A stretch of DNA of 39,854 nt from Alkalihalobacillus pseudalcaliphilus. GTDB lineage: Bacteria > Bacillota > Bacilli > Bacillales > Bacillaceae_D. The notes below the pieces were generated by a model. That model was not told the DNA's origin. It worked only from the letters and a program-made list of their open reading frames with translations, and searched no databases. Location: positions 1-39,854 of the forward strand of contig NZ_JAQQWS010000020.1 in the NCBI RefSeq assembly GCF_028610675.1, written 5' to 3'. Of the stretch, positions 15,752-24,221 are shown piece by piece. Position 1 is the stretch's first letter. Each line of letters opens with the position of its first letter. The position numbers and the translations under genes are program-made.

Positions 15752-15877
15752 TTAAATCATTGTCAGTGTTTTATTTATTTGAGAAAAGAGAAATAGTTTA
15801 TGATCATACTTTAGGAAATGTGTACTAATATGATCTGAAAAAAATCCCCAATCATCCTCGTCTACATTCATCATCAT
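15752..15877 (-). CDS. possible 41-aa small protein upstream of yeaC
   Basis: An ORF with three ATG codons in a row (15869-15877), preceded at seven bases by TAGGAG, a convincing ribosome-binding site. The peptide begins MMMNVDEDDWGFFSDH: acidic and aromatic, then mixed, ending TLTMI. It ends 35 bases before the yeaC start on the same strand and could be the first gene or a leader of that operon. I do not recognise it. Support rests only on the site, start and position. Confidence 0.4.
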   Translation of the reverse strand: MMMNVDEDDWGFFSDHISTHFLKYDHKLFLFSQINKTLTMI

Positions 15878-16182
15878 TCCATTCTCCTACTTTCTTCTCT
15901 AGTTCTATTCTACAAAAAACGATGAAAACCTACCATATTTTCATTTTTTTTCATTTATCGACTTTTGTTAACTTATATTCAGTTTTTTTGGGGAAGTTAG
16001 AGCTGGTACACGTGCGTTCACCTATTCATTTACTCGTTCATTTGCTTCAGCATTTACGGAGGTCTCTTTATTGATACCTCGGTAAATTCTGAAGAAGTGA
16101 GGCATAGTAAGCACACGAAAATGGTCGAACATGTCACTTACTGAGCGGAGGAGCCTTAGTAAGTGCACAGTAAACACCTCTG

Positions 16183-16702
16183 TGCAGATACACACTCTTC
16201 CTCCTTCCATATCTGCACATAAACCGCCTCTTTGTACAGATACACACTCTTCCTCCTTCCATATCTGCACATAAACCGCCTTTTTGTACAGATAACAGCC
16301 CTTTCTCCTTCCATATCTGCACATAAACCGCCTCTTTGTACAGATAACAACCCTTCCTCCTTCCGTATCTGCACATAAACCGCCTCTTTGTACAGATAAC
16401 AGCCCTTCCTCCTTCCGTATCTGCACATAAACCGCCTCTTCGTACAGATACCAGCCCTTCCTCCTTCCGTATTTGCACATAAACCGCCTCTTTGTACAGA
16501 TACCAGCCCTTTCTCCTTCCGTATCTGCACATAAACCGCCTCTTTGTACAGATACCAACCCTTTCTCCTTCCGTATCTGCACATAAACCGCCTCTTTGTA
16601 CAGATACCAGCCCTTTCTCCTTCCATATCTGCACATAAACCGCCTCTTTGTACAGATACCAGCCCTTTCTCCTTCCGTATCTGCACATAAACCGCCTCTT
16701 CG
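16183..16702. repeat. minisatellite: ten tandem copies of a 52-bp unit
   Basis: Units begin at 16183, 16235, 16287, 16339, 16391, 16443, 16495, 16547, 16599 and 16651, with an eleventh broken off at 16703. The period is exactly 52 bp throughout. Each unit has a conserved part (CTGCACATAAACCGCCTC and flanks) and a short part that varies by a few bases. CAGATAC and GTATCTG inside the unit form an inverted repeat with a 17-base loop. Because 52 is not a multiple of three, all three minus frames stay open across the array and show the same 52-residue cycle. I regard these as non-coding. The rest of 15880-16182 shows no gene. Confidence 0.95.
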
Positions 16703-16755
16703 TGCACCCACCAATCTCTCGTCTCATTTCGCCCCTCCCCCCGAAAACAAAACAA

Positions 16756-16800
16756 AAAAACTTGTTAGCCCCTCCCAAAAGGTGACACTAACAAGTTTTT
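16756..16800. terminator. terminator of the bmrCD operon (bidirectional)
   Basis: AAAAACTTGTTAG (16756-16768) pairs exactly with CTAACAAGTTTTT (16788-16800). On the minus strand the T run directly follows the stem and lies 14 bases beyond the stop of the exporter gene. Confidence 0.9.
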
Positions 16801-16813
16801 CACATTTCATTTT

Positions 16814-18835
16814 TTATACAGCTTTTGTTTCTTCTTTAACCTGCTGCTGTAGTTGATACATTTTGGCATAATGACCGTTTCGCTCCATTAATTCATGATG
16901 TGTACCCTTCTCCGTAATATGCCCTTTATCTAAAACTAAAATCTGATCGGCATTTTTGATTGTGGATAATCGATGAGCAATAATAAAGGTCGTTCTACCT
17001 GTTTTTAAAGTGTCCATCGCTTGCTGAATAATGGTTTCTGTTTCTGTATCAATATTCGATGTGGCTTCATCCAACACAAGAATAGCAGGATTTACAACTA
17101 ATGCACGAGCAAAGCTAATTAACTGTCGCTCACCACTAGAAAGTGTACTTCCTTTCTCCTTCACCTCTTCATCAAGAATGTTATCCATTCTTGAGAAAAC
17201 GTCATATCCGCCAACAAGACGAAGCGCTTCCTCTACTTGCTCCCGACTTATGTCACTTCTGCCTAAGGTAATATTCGTTGCAATCGTTCCTGTGAATAAG
17301 TAAGGCTCTTGCAAGACGATTCCCATATGCTCACGGAGTGTCTGACGAGGAATGTCTTGAATGTTTTTACCATCCAGACGAATTTCACCCTTTTGACAAT
17401 CATAAAAGCGGAATAATAAATTCATAATAGAACTTTTACCTGAACCCGTATGTCCAACTAATGCAATCGTCTCACCAGGCTTCGCTTCAAAAGATAAATC
17501 CTTTAATACGTACTCATCCTCTTTATAGCAAAAGCTCACCTTATCAAAAACAACCGAGCCTTTGGGACGTTCCATTTTTTCCTCTGAAACATCAATTCCT
17601 TTTTCATCCATTAATTCAAAAACACGTTCACCAGCAACACGAGCCTGCTCTAAATTAGCTAATTGGTTAACAATCCGGTTAATCGGTTCGAATAAGCGAT
17701 TCATGTAATCAACAAATGCATAAAGGACACCAACAGAAAGCATCGCCCCTACACCTGTTTGTGCTCCACCTAAAAACCAAATTAACGCAACCAAGATCAA
17801 GTTTCTGAGTACACCTGTTAAATTATGAGATGTCATCGAGTTAAGCCTTAACATTTTATTTTGTGCTTGAAAGTGCTGATCATTTAATAACGCAAACTTC
17901 TCTTCTCGCTGAGGCTCTTTTCTAAAGGCTTGAATGACTTCCATGCCTTGAATCGACTCATTTAAAGAAGCATTAATTTCACTATTTTTCGACCTAATTT
18001 CATGATTATATTTAGACGCAAACTTACGGTACAACTTTACCCATACATATAAAATCGGAATGAGTATAAGTGCACCAATTGCTAATCTCATGTCCAACAA
18101 AAATAGAGCTGTATAAATACCAATCATATAAATGACACTCGAGAAGAAGTTCGCGAGTACAGCCACATATAACTCACGTACCGCCTCTGTATCATTTGTT
18201 ACTCGAGCCACAACCTTCCCTGCTGGTAGGTTGTCAAAAAATCGCACAGGTAAGCGAGATAAATGATCAAATACGTCCGTTCTTAACCTCTGAATAATTC
18301 GATTGGCTGCTTTCTGTAAGTAAAAGCGCTGCCCATATTGGAAGAACGAAGCAAAGAGAATTAACCCTAGATAAAATAATAACCAATAAACAACTGGCAT
18401 CATTTCAGGCTGATAAAAACTTAATACCTCAGAAGCTGAAAGAGGTATCGCCGAAGCTGTATAGCTATTATCACCATGCGTAACTGTTAACTGACCATTT
18501 TCAAAGGTCTTCTCACCATCAAAAGGTAGAAGCTCATCTGTCACATAAAAATTTAATCCCACTTGCACAATTTGTAACGCATTCCCAGGTTCAACCCCAT
18601 CCGGAATCCGAGATTCACGCATATACCAGCCACCTTGATATGGGACCGCATTCTCTTGTTCCCCCGTATCATACCACGGCTCTTCAATACCCATAATATG
18701 TTCATCAATGATGGTTTTAGCGATAAATGGACCTGTTAATTCTGCTGCCACGCTGACAGATAATAAAATCAACGCAAATATAATCGTCTTTTTGCTCGTT
18801 AATGCGTATTGATATAAACGTTTTCCTACTGTCAT
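16814..18835 (-). CDS. bmrD: ABC multidrug exporter half-transporter, BmrD/YheH-like
   Basis: A 673-aa exporter half with six membrane helices and a C-terminal nucleotide-binding domain: Walker A GHTGSGKSS, signature LSSGERQL, Walker B ILVLDEATSNID with the catalytic Glu. Between helices 1 and 2 is an extracellular insertion (residues about 45-145), a feature of B. subtilis BmrD, which has the same length. It pairs with the BmrC-like half encoded just upstream, overlapping it by four bases. In the heterodimer this subunit supplies the competent Walker B of one site. Likely exports drugs. Controlled by the leader at 20734-20988. Confidence 0.92.
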   Translation of the reverse strand: MTVGKRLYQYALTSKKTIIFALILLSVSVAAELTGPFIAKTIIDEHIMGIEEPWYDTGEQENAVPYQGGWYMRESRIPDGVEPGNALQIVQVGLNFYVTDELLPFDGEKTFENGQLTVTHGDNSYTASAIPLSASEVLSFYQPEMMPVVYWLLFYLGLILFASFFQYGQRFYLQKAANRIIQRLRTDVFDHLSRLPVRFFDNLPAGKVVARVTNDTEAVRELYVAVLANFFSSVIYMIGIYTALFLLDMRLAIGALILIPILYVWVKLYRKFASKYNHEIRSKNSEINASLNESIQGMEVIQAFRKEPQREEKFALLNDQHFQAQNKMLRLNSMTSHNLTGVLRNLILVALIWFLGGAQTGVGAMLSVGVLYAFVDYMNRLFEPINRIVNQLANLEQARVAGERVFELMDEKGIDVSEEKMERPKGSVVFDKVSFCYKEDEYVLKDLSFEAKPGETIALVGHTGSGKSSIMNLLFRFYDCQKGEIRLDGKNIQDIPRQTLREHMGIVLQEPYLFTGTIATNITLGRSDISREQVEEALRLVGGYDVFSRMDNILDEEVKEKGSTLSSGERQLISFARALVVNPAILVLDEATSNIDTETETIIQQAMDTLKTGRTTFIIAHRLSTIKNADQILVLDKGHITEKGTHHELMERNGHYAKMYQLQQQVKEETKAV

Positions 18836-20583
18836 GCTAAAGCACCTCCTTCAGGTGCAAGCGTCTGCCTATCGACCTGTTGTTTGTACCAGCCATTCCC
18901 TTGAACAAGCTCTTGATGTGTACCGCTCTCAATGACTTTCCCTTCATCAAGAACCAGAATTAAATCGGCATGTTCAATGGCGGACATACGATGTGTCGTA
19001 ATAATCGTCGTTTTCCCTTTTCTCTCTTCTTGAATATTACCAACAATCAAGGCTTCTGTTTTTGCATCAACAGCCGATAATGAATCATCCAAAATTAATA
19101 TTTCCGGATCAGCAATCAAAGCTCGTGCAATGGAGATCCGTTGCTTCTGTCCTCCAGATAGGGCCACGCCTTTTTCACCAACCATCGTTTCAAGTCCATC
19201 AGGTAAAAAAGCCAAATCCTGTTGAAAAGCCGAAGTCCTAATCGCTTTCTCAAGCTCAGCCGAAGTTGCTTCTTCCTTACCTACCCTAATATTCGCTTCC
19301 ACACTTTGTGAAAAGAGAATGTGCTCCTGTGGAACGTAACCAATCCAAGTCCGAACTTGCTCCTTCGTTTGTTCCTCAATCGGCACATCCCCCACATAAA
19401 TATGGCCATCACCTTGCGGGTAAAACTTGAGTAACTGCTTCACAAAAGTCGTTTTTCCACTTCCTGTCCGCCCAACAATGCCAATTGTTTCACCAGCTTT
19501 AGCCAATGCCGATACATCTTGAAGCTGTGCCTGCTTCGTTGATGGGTAACGAAATGTCACTTGTGAAAAATCGAGTTTACTAGGGTAAGGTTGAACCACT
19601 GGCTGGATCGGATCCGCTACATCTTCTTTTATCGCCAATGTTTGATTGACACGATCTAAGGAAGCACTTCCTCGTTGTAAAATGTTAATAAGTTCACCAA
19701 TGGCAAACATAGGCCAAATCATCATCCCTAAATAAATGTTAAAGGTAACAAGCTGGCCGAGTGTAATCTGTTGTTGAAATACAAGAAATGCCCCATATCC
19801 AATTCCTATCACATAACTTAACCCAACTAAAATATTTACCGCCGGTTCAAATAAAGCATCGGTTTTGGCAACCTGTAGATTCTTCCTATAAACATCTTCA
19901 CTCATATCTCCAAACTTCTGTTCATCCAATCGCTCTTTACGAAAAGCTCTAATGACACGCATCCCTGCTACAGATTCAAGCACACGGTCATTCAGTTTCC
20001 CAAAAGCATCTTGAGCGGCTGTAAATCGGGCGTGAATTTGTTTCCCTAAAATAGAAATAAAAATAGCCATAATCGGTAACGGTAAAATTGCGGCTAATGT
20101 GAGTTTCCAATCAACAAGCACACACATTGCTACAAGCACCGTTAACATAAAAATACTTGAATCCACTAAAGTTAATATTCCAAACCCAGCCGTCATAGAA
20201 ATCGCTTTTAAATCATTTGTTCCCCTCGCCATTAAATCGCCTGTTCTTTGCTTCTCATAAAAAGGTGGATCCATTTTCAGTAAATGCTTCATAAAAGTCT
20301 TCCGTAGACTTCTTTCTAAAACGTAAGCACCTCCAAAAAGTCTCGACATCCATATATAAGTAAAACCATAACTAACAAACGTTACGACAATAAGAATCAC
20401 AATTAATGTCCAAAAAACCGTACCCGTTAACTGACCCATTTGGAAATAGTCAATGGCCCGCCCAATTAAATTCGGTGGAATAATATCAAGAATACCGACT
20501 AATAAAAGCAAACCAAGTGCCAACGTATACCTTTTCCATTCTTCTTTAAAAAACCATGCTAATTGTTTAAAAATTCTAAACAC
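18832..20583 (-). CDS. bmrC: ABC multidrug exporter half-transporter, BmrC/YheI-like
   Basis: A 583-aa half-exporter when started at the GTG at 20583 (MFRIFKQLAWFF), which has AGGGAG upstream and gives the length of BmrC. An ORF open to 20775 would run back through a terminator and is not credible. Six helices, then Walker A GRTGSGKTT, signature LSGGQKQR and Walker B ILILDDSLSAVD. The residue after the Walker B Asp is Asp instead of Glu, as in the degenerate site of heterodimeric exporters. Works with the BmrD-like partner. In B. subtilis the operon is induced by ribosome-targeting antibiotics through a leader attenuator. Confidence 0.92.
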   Translation of the reverse strand: MFRIFKQLAWFFKEEWKRYTLALGLLLLVGILDIIPPNLIGRAIDYFQMGQLTGTVFWTLIVILIVVTFVSYGFTYIWMSRLFGGAYVLERSLRKTFMKHLLKMDPPFYEKQRTGDLMARGTNDLKAISMTAGFGILTLVDSSIFMLTVLVAMCVLVDWKLTLAAILPLPIMAIFISILGKQIHARFTAAQDAFGKLNDRVLESVAGMRVIRAFRKERLDEQKFGDMSEDVYRKNLQVAKTDALFEPAVNILVGLSYVIGIGYGAFLVFQQQITLGQLVTFNIYLGMMIWPMFAIGELINILQRGSASLDRVNQTLAIKEDVADPIQPVVQPYPSKLDFSQVTFRYPSTKQAQLQDVSALAKAGETIGIVGRTGSGKTTFVKQLLKFYPQGDGHIYVGDVPIEEQTKEQVRTWIGYVPQEHILFSQSVEANIRVGKEEATSAELEKAIRTSAFQQDLAFLPDGLETMVGEKGVALSGGQKQRISIARALIADPEILILDDSLSAVDAKTEALIVGNIQEERKGKTTIITTHRMSAIEHADLILVLDEGKVIESGTHQELVQGNGWYKQQVDRQTLAPEGGALA

Positions 20584-20606
20584 ACACTCACTCCCTTTTC
20601 TACTAA

Positions 20607-20663
20607 CTAACCGCCTTCTAGTTCCCCAATTGAAATAACTTGTGCTCGTGGTATATTCTTCAT
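20607..20663 (-). CDS. 18-codon upstream ORF just before bmrC
   Basis: ATG at 20663 with a strong GGAGGAGAAAGGAAG site, encoding MKNIPRAQVISIGELEGG and ending in TAG 23 bases before the bmrC start. It lies after the attenuator terminator, so it is translated only from read-through transcripts. It could couple translation to bmrC or serve as a second control point. No family recognised. Confidence 0.45.
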   Translation of the reverse strand: MKNIPRAQVISIGELEGG

Positions 20664-20733
20664 CTTCCTTTCTCCTCCCTAATTCCATGTCAAAACATGA
20701 TTTTCCGTGATCAAATACTAATGATTGAAACGC

Positions 20734-20766
20734 AAAAAAAGCATACCGCGTCATGGCGATATGCTT
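20734..20766 (-). terminator. attenuator terminator in bmrCD leader
   Basis: On the minus strand AGCATATCGC and GCGGTATGCT form a ten-pair stem (one G-T) with loop CATGAC, followed by seven T. It lies between a 28-codon leader ORF and bmrC, about 150 bases before the bmrC start, the arrangement of a transcription attenuator. Confidence 0.85.
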
Positions 20767-20826
20767 TGTATCCACAAGGCAAACTCACTTGAATTGACGA
20801 CAATAATCATGCCGCCCTTATATCGT

Positions 20827-20913
20827 TTACAAGTCAGGAGTTCTTCCAGAGGACGGCTGCTTATTTAATTGACCATACCGAGCGCTTTTGATCACAAATA
20901 CTTGATTATGCAT
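20827..20913 (-). CDS. 28-aa leader peptide of the bmrCD attenuator (BmrB-type)
   Basis: ATG at 20913 with GGAGG eight bases upstream. The peptide starts MHNQVFVIKSARYGQLNK and ends TPDL. The ORF stops 60 bases before the terminator stem. Just after its stop, CGATATAAGG could pair with CCTTG and ATATCG in and before the terminator's 5' arm to make an antiterminator. In B. subtilis bmrCD is preceded by the leader gene bmrB, whose translation controls termination when ribosomes stall on antibiotics. I infer the same logic here. The peptide sequence is not one I can match to BmrB from memory. Confidence 0.6.
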   Translation of the reverse strand: MHNQVFVIKSARYGQLNKQPSSGRTPDL

Positions 20914-20959
20914 AACACCGTACCTCCTTTTCCTCAAAATTAGTTTCATCACATTCACC

Positions 20960-20988
20960 ATATTAGACGATGTTTCCAAGAAATGCAA
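20960..20988 (-). promoter_or_regulatory. promoter of the bmrCD leader
   Basis: The -35 TTGCAT (20983-20988) and -10 TAATAT (20960-20965) are 17 bp apart. This places the transcript start near 20953, about 40 bases before the leader ATG, and argues against a longer ORF that would begin at 21030. Confidence 0.6.
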
Positions 20989-21165
20989 GTCATTTTTTGA
21001 TAATTCTAAAATCAAAGCTTGTTTTATCATTTACTTAGAGAGACTATTCCTCAGGTGAATGCCCAATCTCATCGGTTTCCTTCACTCTTTATGGTTGTCA
21101 CCCATAAAATGAGTATACAAGAAACCATATGTTTCTTACCCAATGTTTAAAGGTGGTGTTCATTC

Positions 21166-21372
21166 ATGGGATATTATGGTGGTGGATTTAACTATGGTTG
21201 TTGCCCTCCTCCTCCCCCGCCTTGTTATGGTGGTGGATATGGCGGCGGCTACGGTGGTGGTGGCTTTGGAATTGCTATCATTGTCGTATTATTCATCTTC
21301 TTCTTCATCTTCGGTGGTTGGGGATGGGGAGGCGGCTACGGTCCAGGAGGCCCTGGCGGCGGATATAAATAG
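21166..21372 (+). CDS. YjcZ-like small sporulation protein
   Basis: A 68-aa protein made of glycine/tyrosine repeats (GGGYGGGY near residues 22-31), a proline run (residues 14-19), a single hydrophobic segment (IAIIVVLFIFFFIF, about 36-49) and a second glycine-rich tail. This matches the YjcZ family of small spore-associated proteins, which share the GF-x-LIVVLFILL-type core, but the flanks here are longer than usual. ATG with AAAGGTGG upstream. A strong terminator follows at 21387. It is divergent from the bmrCD leader. Another frame over the same DNA (21143-21436) is a shadow. Function of the family unknown. Confidence 0.75.
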   Translation: MGYYGGGFNYGCCPPPPPPCYGGGYGGGYGGGGFGIAIIVVLFIFFFIFGGWGWGGGYGPGGPGGGYK

Positions 21373-21386
21373 ACCCTGCACGGAAG

Positions 21387-21424
21387 AAAACCATCCTTAT
21401 TGTTTAATAATAAGGATGGTTTTT
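21387..21424 (+). terminator. terminator of the YjcZ-like gene
   Basis: AAAACCATCCTTATT (21387-21401) pairs exactly with AATAAGGATGGTTTT (21409-21423), followed by T. It lies 15 bases after the stop codon. Confidence 0.92.
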
Positions 21425-21472
21425 CACGATCGGTAATTAATGAAATAGAAGAAATAATAGCCTTTTATAAAA

Positions 21473-22057
21473 TCAAATACTTTTTTCAAACCGATTCGCC
21501 TTCATAAATAAATGCAACTCTCGATTTTCTTCTAACAGCGGATAAAATCGTAGTGGCCCTTCATAAATTTGAAGTAGATACGGGGACTTCGGAAAATGGC
21601 TCGGCTGCATAAAGTTAGGTGCGAACTGAGCAACAGGAATTTCCCCTTCATTTAAAATTGTGGCTACAAACTGGGAACAAAAGAAAGCATTTTTTCTTTT
21701 TAGATTATACTGAAACATTAAAGCAATCATTCCTAAAATATTGTAGCGATACATTTCTCGCTGAATGGAAATCTGCTCGACCTTACGCTTCATTTTTTCG
21801 TAGTCGCTTTCACTCACTTGAAGACAATATACTTCACAATGGGCTCGCTGAAATATATAAGAATGCATATCTTCCTTCACGAATCCACCAGACAACGGAT
21901 TGTGCGGACGCTTTCTGCCAAAGCTGTAACACTCAGTTAATTCTTCATTAAATGAGATCGAGACATGATTTAATTTTTCTTTTGTATACATACGGATTGC
22001 TTTCGCAAACAACGTTCCTGTATCTGATAATAAGATGTATATGTTTTTTGTCTTCAT
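21473..22057 (-). CDS. permuted NlpC/P60 (YiiX/YycO-like) family protein
   Basis: A 194-aa protein whose layout fits the circularly permuted papain-like fold: a His early (His31 in LNHVSIS) and the Cys late (Cys127 in FFCSQFVA), with a Y-S-F-G-R-K segment at 44-49. Proteins of this type are amidases or peptidases acting on cell-wall or lipid substrates. No signal peptide is evident, so it is probably cytoplasmic or released otherwise. Single-gene transcription unit as far as I can see. Substrate unknown. Confidence 0.7.
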   Translation of the reverse strand: MKTKNIYILLSDTGTLFAKAIRMYTKEKLNHVSISFNEELTECYSFGRKRPHNPLSGGFVKEDMHSYIFQRAHCEVYCLQVSESDYEKMKRKVEQISIQREMYRYNILGMIALMFQYNLKRKNAFFCSQFVATILNEGEIPVAQFAPNFMQPSHFPKSPYLLQIYEGPLRFYPLLEENRELHLFMKANRFEKSI

Positions 22058-22260
22058 ATCATCAATCCTTACTCCTCATAGAAAGGCTTAATTGACTTCT
22101 ATATATTTAATCACTATGGTCTACTTTATTATGTATGAGATACTTGATTCATAGAATGAGCTAGAGAGTGATTATGTATCCGTCTTTAGACTGAGCGGAC
22201 AGTCCATCTTCTTGTTCGCTTCATTATAACCTTTTTTTTACAAAATAAGAATATATATTT

Positions 22261-22607
22261 TGTATGAAAGTTAGTGCGAACATAGAACGTTACTCGTCGC
22301 TACCGAAAATCATGCTGTGGGGTGGCGCTGAGCTAATCGGCTACGCCGCTGGAGCTCAGCTCTGCCACTACGTCCCACGGGAGTCTCCGCATGACTCGCC
22401 CGCTGGGTTACTGTAAATTCTCAAGTCCAAAAAACAATCGAACACTATTCTTTTAAAAAGAAAAAGAACAAAGGCAAATTGAACGAAAAGCCACCAGTTA
22501 AAGAGCCAGACACCACTTTCATCTTTGTTGGTGGCGTACACACGCATCTTACCTTTTTCTACAAATACTCGCTTTCAAATCGAGCCAAAGAGGCTTTGGA
22601 AAAATAG
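22261..22607 (+). repeat. composite dispersed repeat, copy B (most complete)
   Basis: Head TATGAAAGTTAGTGCGAACAT, then a GC-rich imperfect palindrome (about 22283-22405) and then a peptide-like part that reads without stop from 22395 to 22607. It includes KLNEKPPVKEPDTTFIFVGG and, near the end, YSLSNRAKEALEK-stop. No start codon or ribosome-binding site is seen. Other copies show the same order of parts. 22058-22260 and 22608-22784 hold no gene that I can support. Confidence 0.8.
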
Positions 22608-22784
22608 TGCTGATGTCAACTATCAACTCTAACACTTTTTCTCTCATTAGTTTTTGTGATAATTTTTATGACTTATGCTATGCTCCTAGATCCTACTTTC
22701 TATTAATAGACGCCTGTAAATCGACTTTCCCTACAGTTCTTTATTAATAATACGAGATAACTTTCTATTTTGTTTCAAAATTAG

Positions 22785-22832
22785 CAAAAAACTTCTATTT
22801 TGACATGGATAGGAATGTCAAAATAGAAGTTT
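22785..22832 (-). terminator. terminator of sigL
   Basis: A 17-bp exact stem (22789-22805 with 22816-22832), loop of ten bases, followed on the minus strand by six T. It lies 16 bases after the sigL stop. Confidence 0.92.
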
Positions 22833-22847
22833 GATTGTTTCACATTA

Positions 22848-24197
22848 TTATAAATACCTTTTTCTTTTACTAGACGAAGGTATCCGTAATTCGTCACGAT
22901 ACTTAGCAACCGCACGGCGGGAGATGTCAATTTGATATTGCTTTTGTAAAGCGACTACTATTCTTTGATCGGATAAAGGCTTTTCTTTATTTTCATTATC
23001 AATAAGTTGCTTCATTAAATCTTTAATAGACGCAGTGGAGTTCCCTTCTTCCACACTCTCAGAACGTATCCCCACCGAAAAAAACGCTTTCAATTCCATC
23101 AAACCTCGAGGCGATTGCAAATACTTATTATTTGTGACGCGACTGACCGTAGATTCGTGAATATCTAACTCGTCAGCGACATCTTTCAAAATCAAAGGCT
23201 TTAACGGCTTCTGGTTAAAGATATAATCTGCCTGATAGTTGACAATAACTTCTGTGACTCTCCTTAACGTGGATTGCCTTTTTTTAATACTAGTCATAAG
23301 CCACATTACTTCATCATATTTGGCCCTAACATAACGATTCGTTTCTTCATTTAACTGTTCCGAGTTCAATTGAGTATAATGCTCATTCACTTTTATCCTC
23401 GGCAATCGCTCCATATGAACCTGGATCGTAATGGCCCCCGTCTCTCGGTCAATAAAAGTACTAACGTCTGGTGCAACATATTTGGTAAGTGTAGATTGAT
23501 AGTTAATACCTGGCCGCGGTTGCAACGTTTGAATATCATCATAGACACGTTGAACATCAACTAAAGAAATTTCACATTCTTTTGCAATTTGTTTCCATTT
23601 TTTATTTGCGAGCGACTCTAAATGGAAAGTAATTATTTTTTCTGTTAGTGGTGAACGATTTTTCCTGCCCCTAAGTTGAATGAGTAAACATTCCTGTAAA
23701 TTTCTTGCACCAACGCCAAGCGGATCGAGTTTTTGAACAATGGCTAGTGTTTCTTCAGCCTCTGTTTCTGATATCCCTAAATCATAGGATAGCTCAGATA
23801 ACGGAAAAGCTAAATATCCATCATCATTTAAATGCTGAATGATAAACGCGACTCTTCCAAACTCTTGCTCTGATAAAGCAAGTAATCTCGTTTGCTCTAG
23901 CAAAAACGGCTGTAACTCATTCGTTTCATCCGAAACTTGCTCTAACCATGAACTCTCTTCCTCGCGTTCATAACTTCGTGCATTCATTTGAAAGTCATAA
24001 CGTTCTACTTCATCATGTTTGATTATCTCTTTTTCCTTAGGTTGCTCCAGCTCTAATAAAGGATTCTCTAACGCCTGCTCTTCTACATGGGCAATCAATT
24101 CTTGGGTTGATAATTGAAGCAAGGATATGGCATGACGTAGTTCTGTTGTCATATATAGTTCTGTCTTTTGCTTTTGCACTAAACTAAAATCAAGCAT
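22848..24197 (-). CDS. sigL: RNA polymerase sigma-54 factor
   Basis: A 449-aa sigma-54 (RpoN/SigL). The N-terminal activator-interacting domain is LVQKQKTELYMTTELRHAIS (residues 6-25), with leucine/glutamine-rich helices. An acidic stretch follows, then the core-binding domain, an HTH (DVADELDIHESTVSRVTNN, about 345-363) and the RpoN box RRAVAKYRDE at 427-436. ATG start with a GGTGAACGAGG site. It lies directly downstream of proline dehydrogenase (24 bases apart, same strand), and two nearby genes have sigma-54 promoters. Location beside its own regulon is unlike B. subtilis and suggests local co-selection. Confidence 0.96.
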   Translation of the reverse strand: MLDFSLVQKQKTELYMTTELRHAISLLQLSTQELIAHVEEQALENPLLELEQPKEKEIIKHDEVERYDFQMNARSYEREEESSWLEQVSDETNELQPFLLEQTRLLALSEQEFGRVAFIIQHLNDDGYLAFPLSELSYDLGISETEAEETLAIVQKLDPLGVGARNLQECLLIQLRGRKNRSPLTEKIITFHLESLANKKWKQIAKECEISLVDVQRVYDDIQTLQPRPGINYQSTLTKYVAPDVSTFIDRETGAITIQVHMERLPRIKVNEHYTQLNSEQLNEETNRYVRAKYDEVMWLMTSIKKRQSTLRRVTEVIVNYQADYIFNQKPLKPLILKDVADELDIHESTVSRVTNNKYLQSPRGLMELKAFFSVGIRSESVEEGNSTASIKDLMKQLIDNENKEKPLSDQRIVVALQKQYQIDISRRAVAKYRDELRIPSSSKRKRYL

Positions 24198-24221
24198 CCT
24201 CGTTCACCCCTTACAACAAAT

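Noticed and set aside
16183..16702. CRISPR array
   Set aside because: Repeats are head-to-tail with an almost constant 52-bp unit. The variable part differs by only a few bases and is not spacer-like, and no cas genes are present.
16022..16778. Three overlapping minus-strand ORFs of 199-230 codons across the tandem array
   Set aside because: They are the same 52-residue cycle in three frames of a 52-bp repeat, with no ribosome-binding site and no domain. The open frames follow from the period not being a multiple of three.
20584..20775. N-terminal extension of BmrC to 647 aa
   Set aside because: It would begin inside the attenuator terminator and has no ribosome-binding site. The GTG at 20583 fits the family length and has a good site.
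21143..21436. 97-aa ORF over the YjcZ-like gene
   Set aside because: Shadow frame. The glycine/tyrosine frame at 21166 matches a known family and has the ribosome-binding site.
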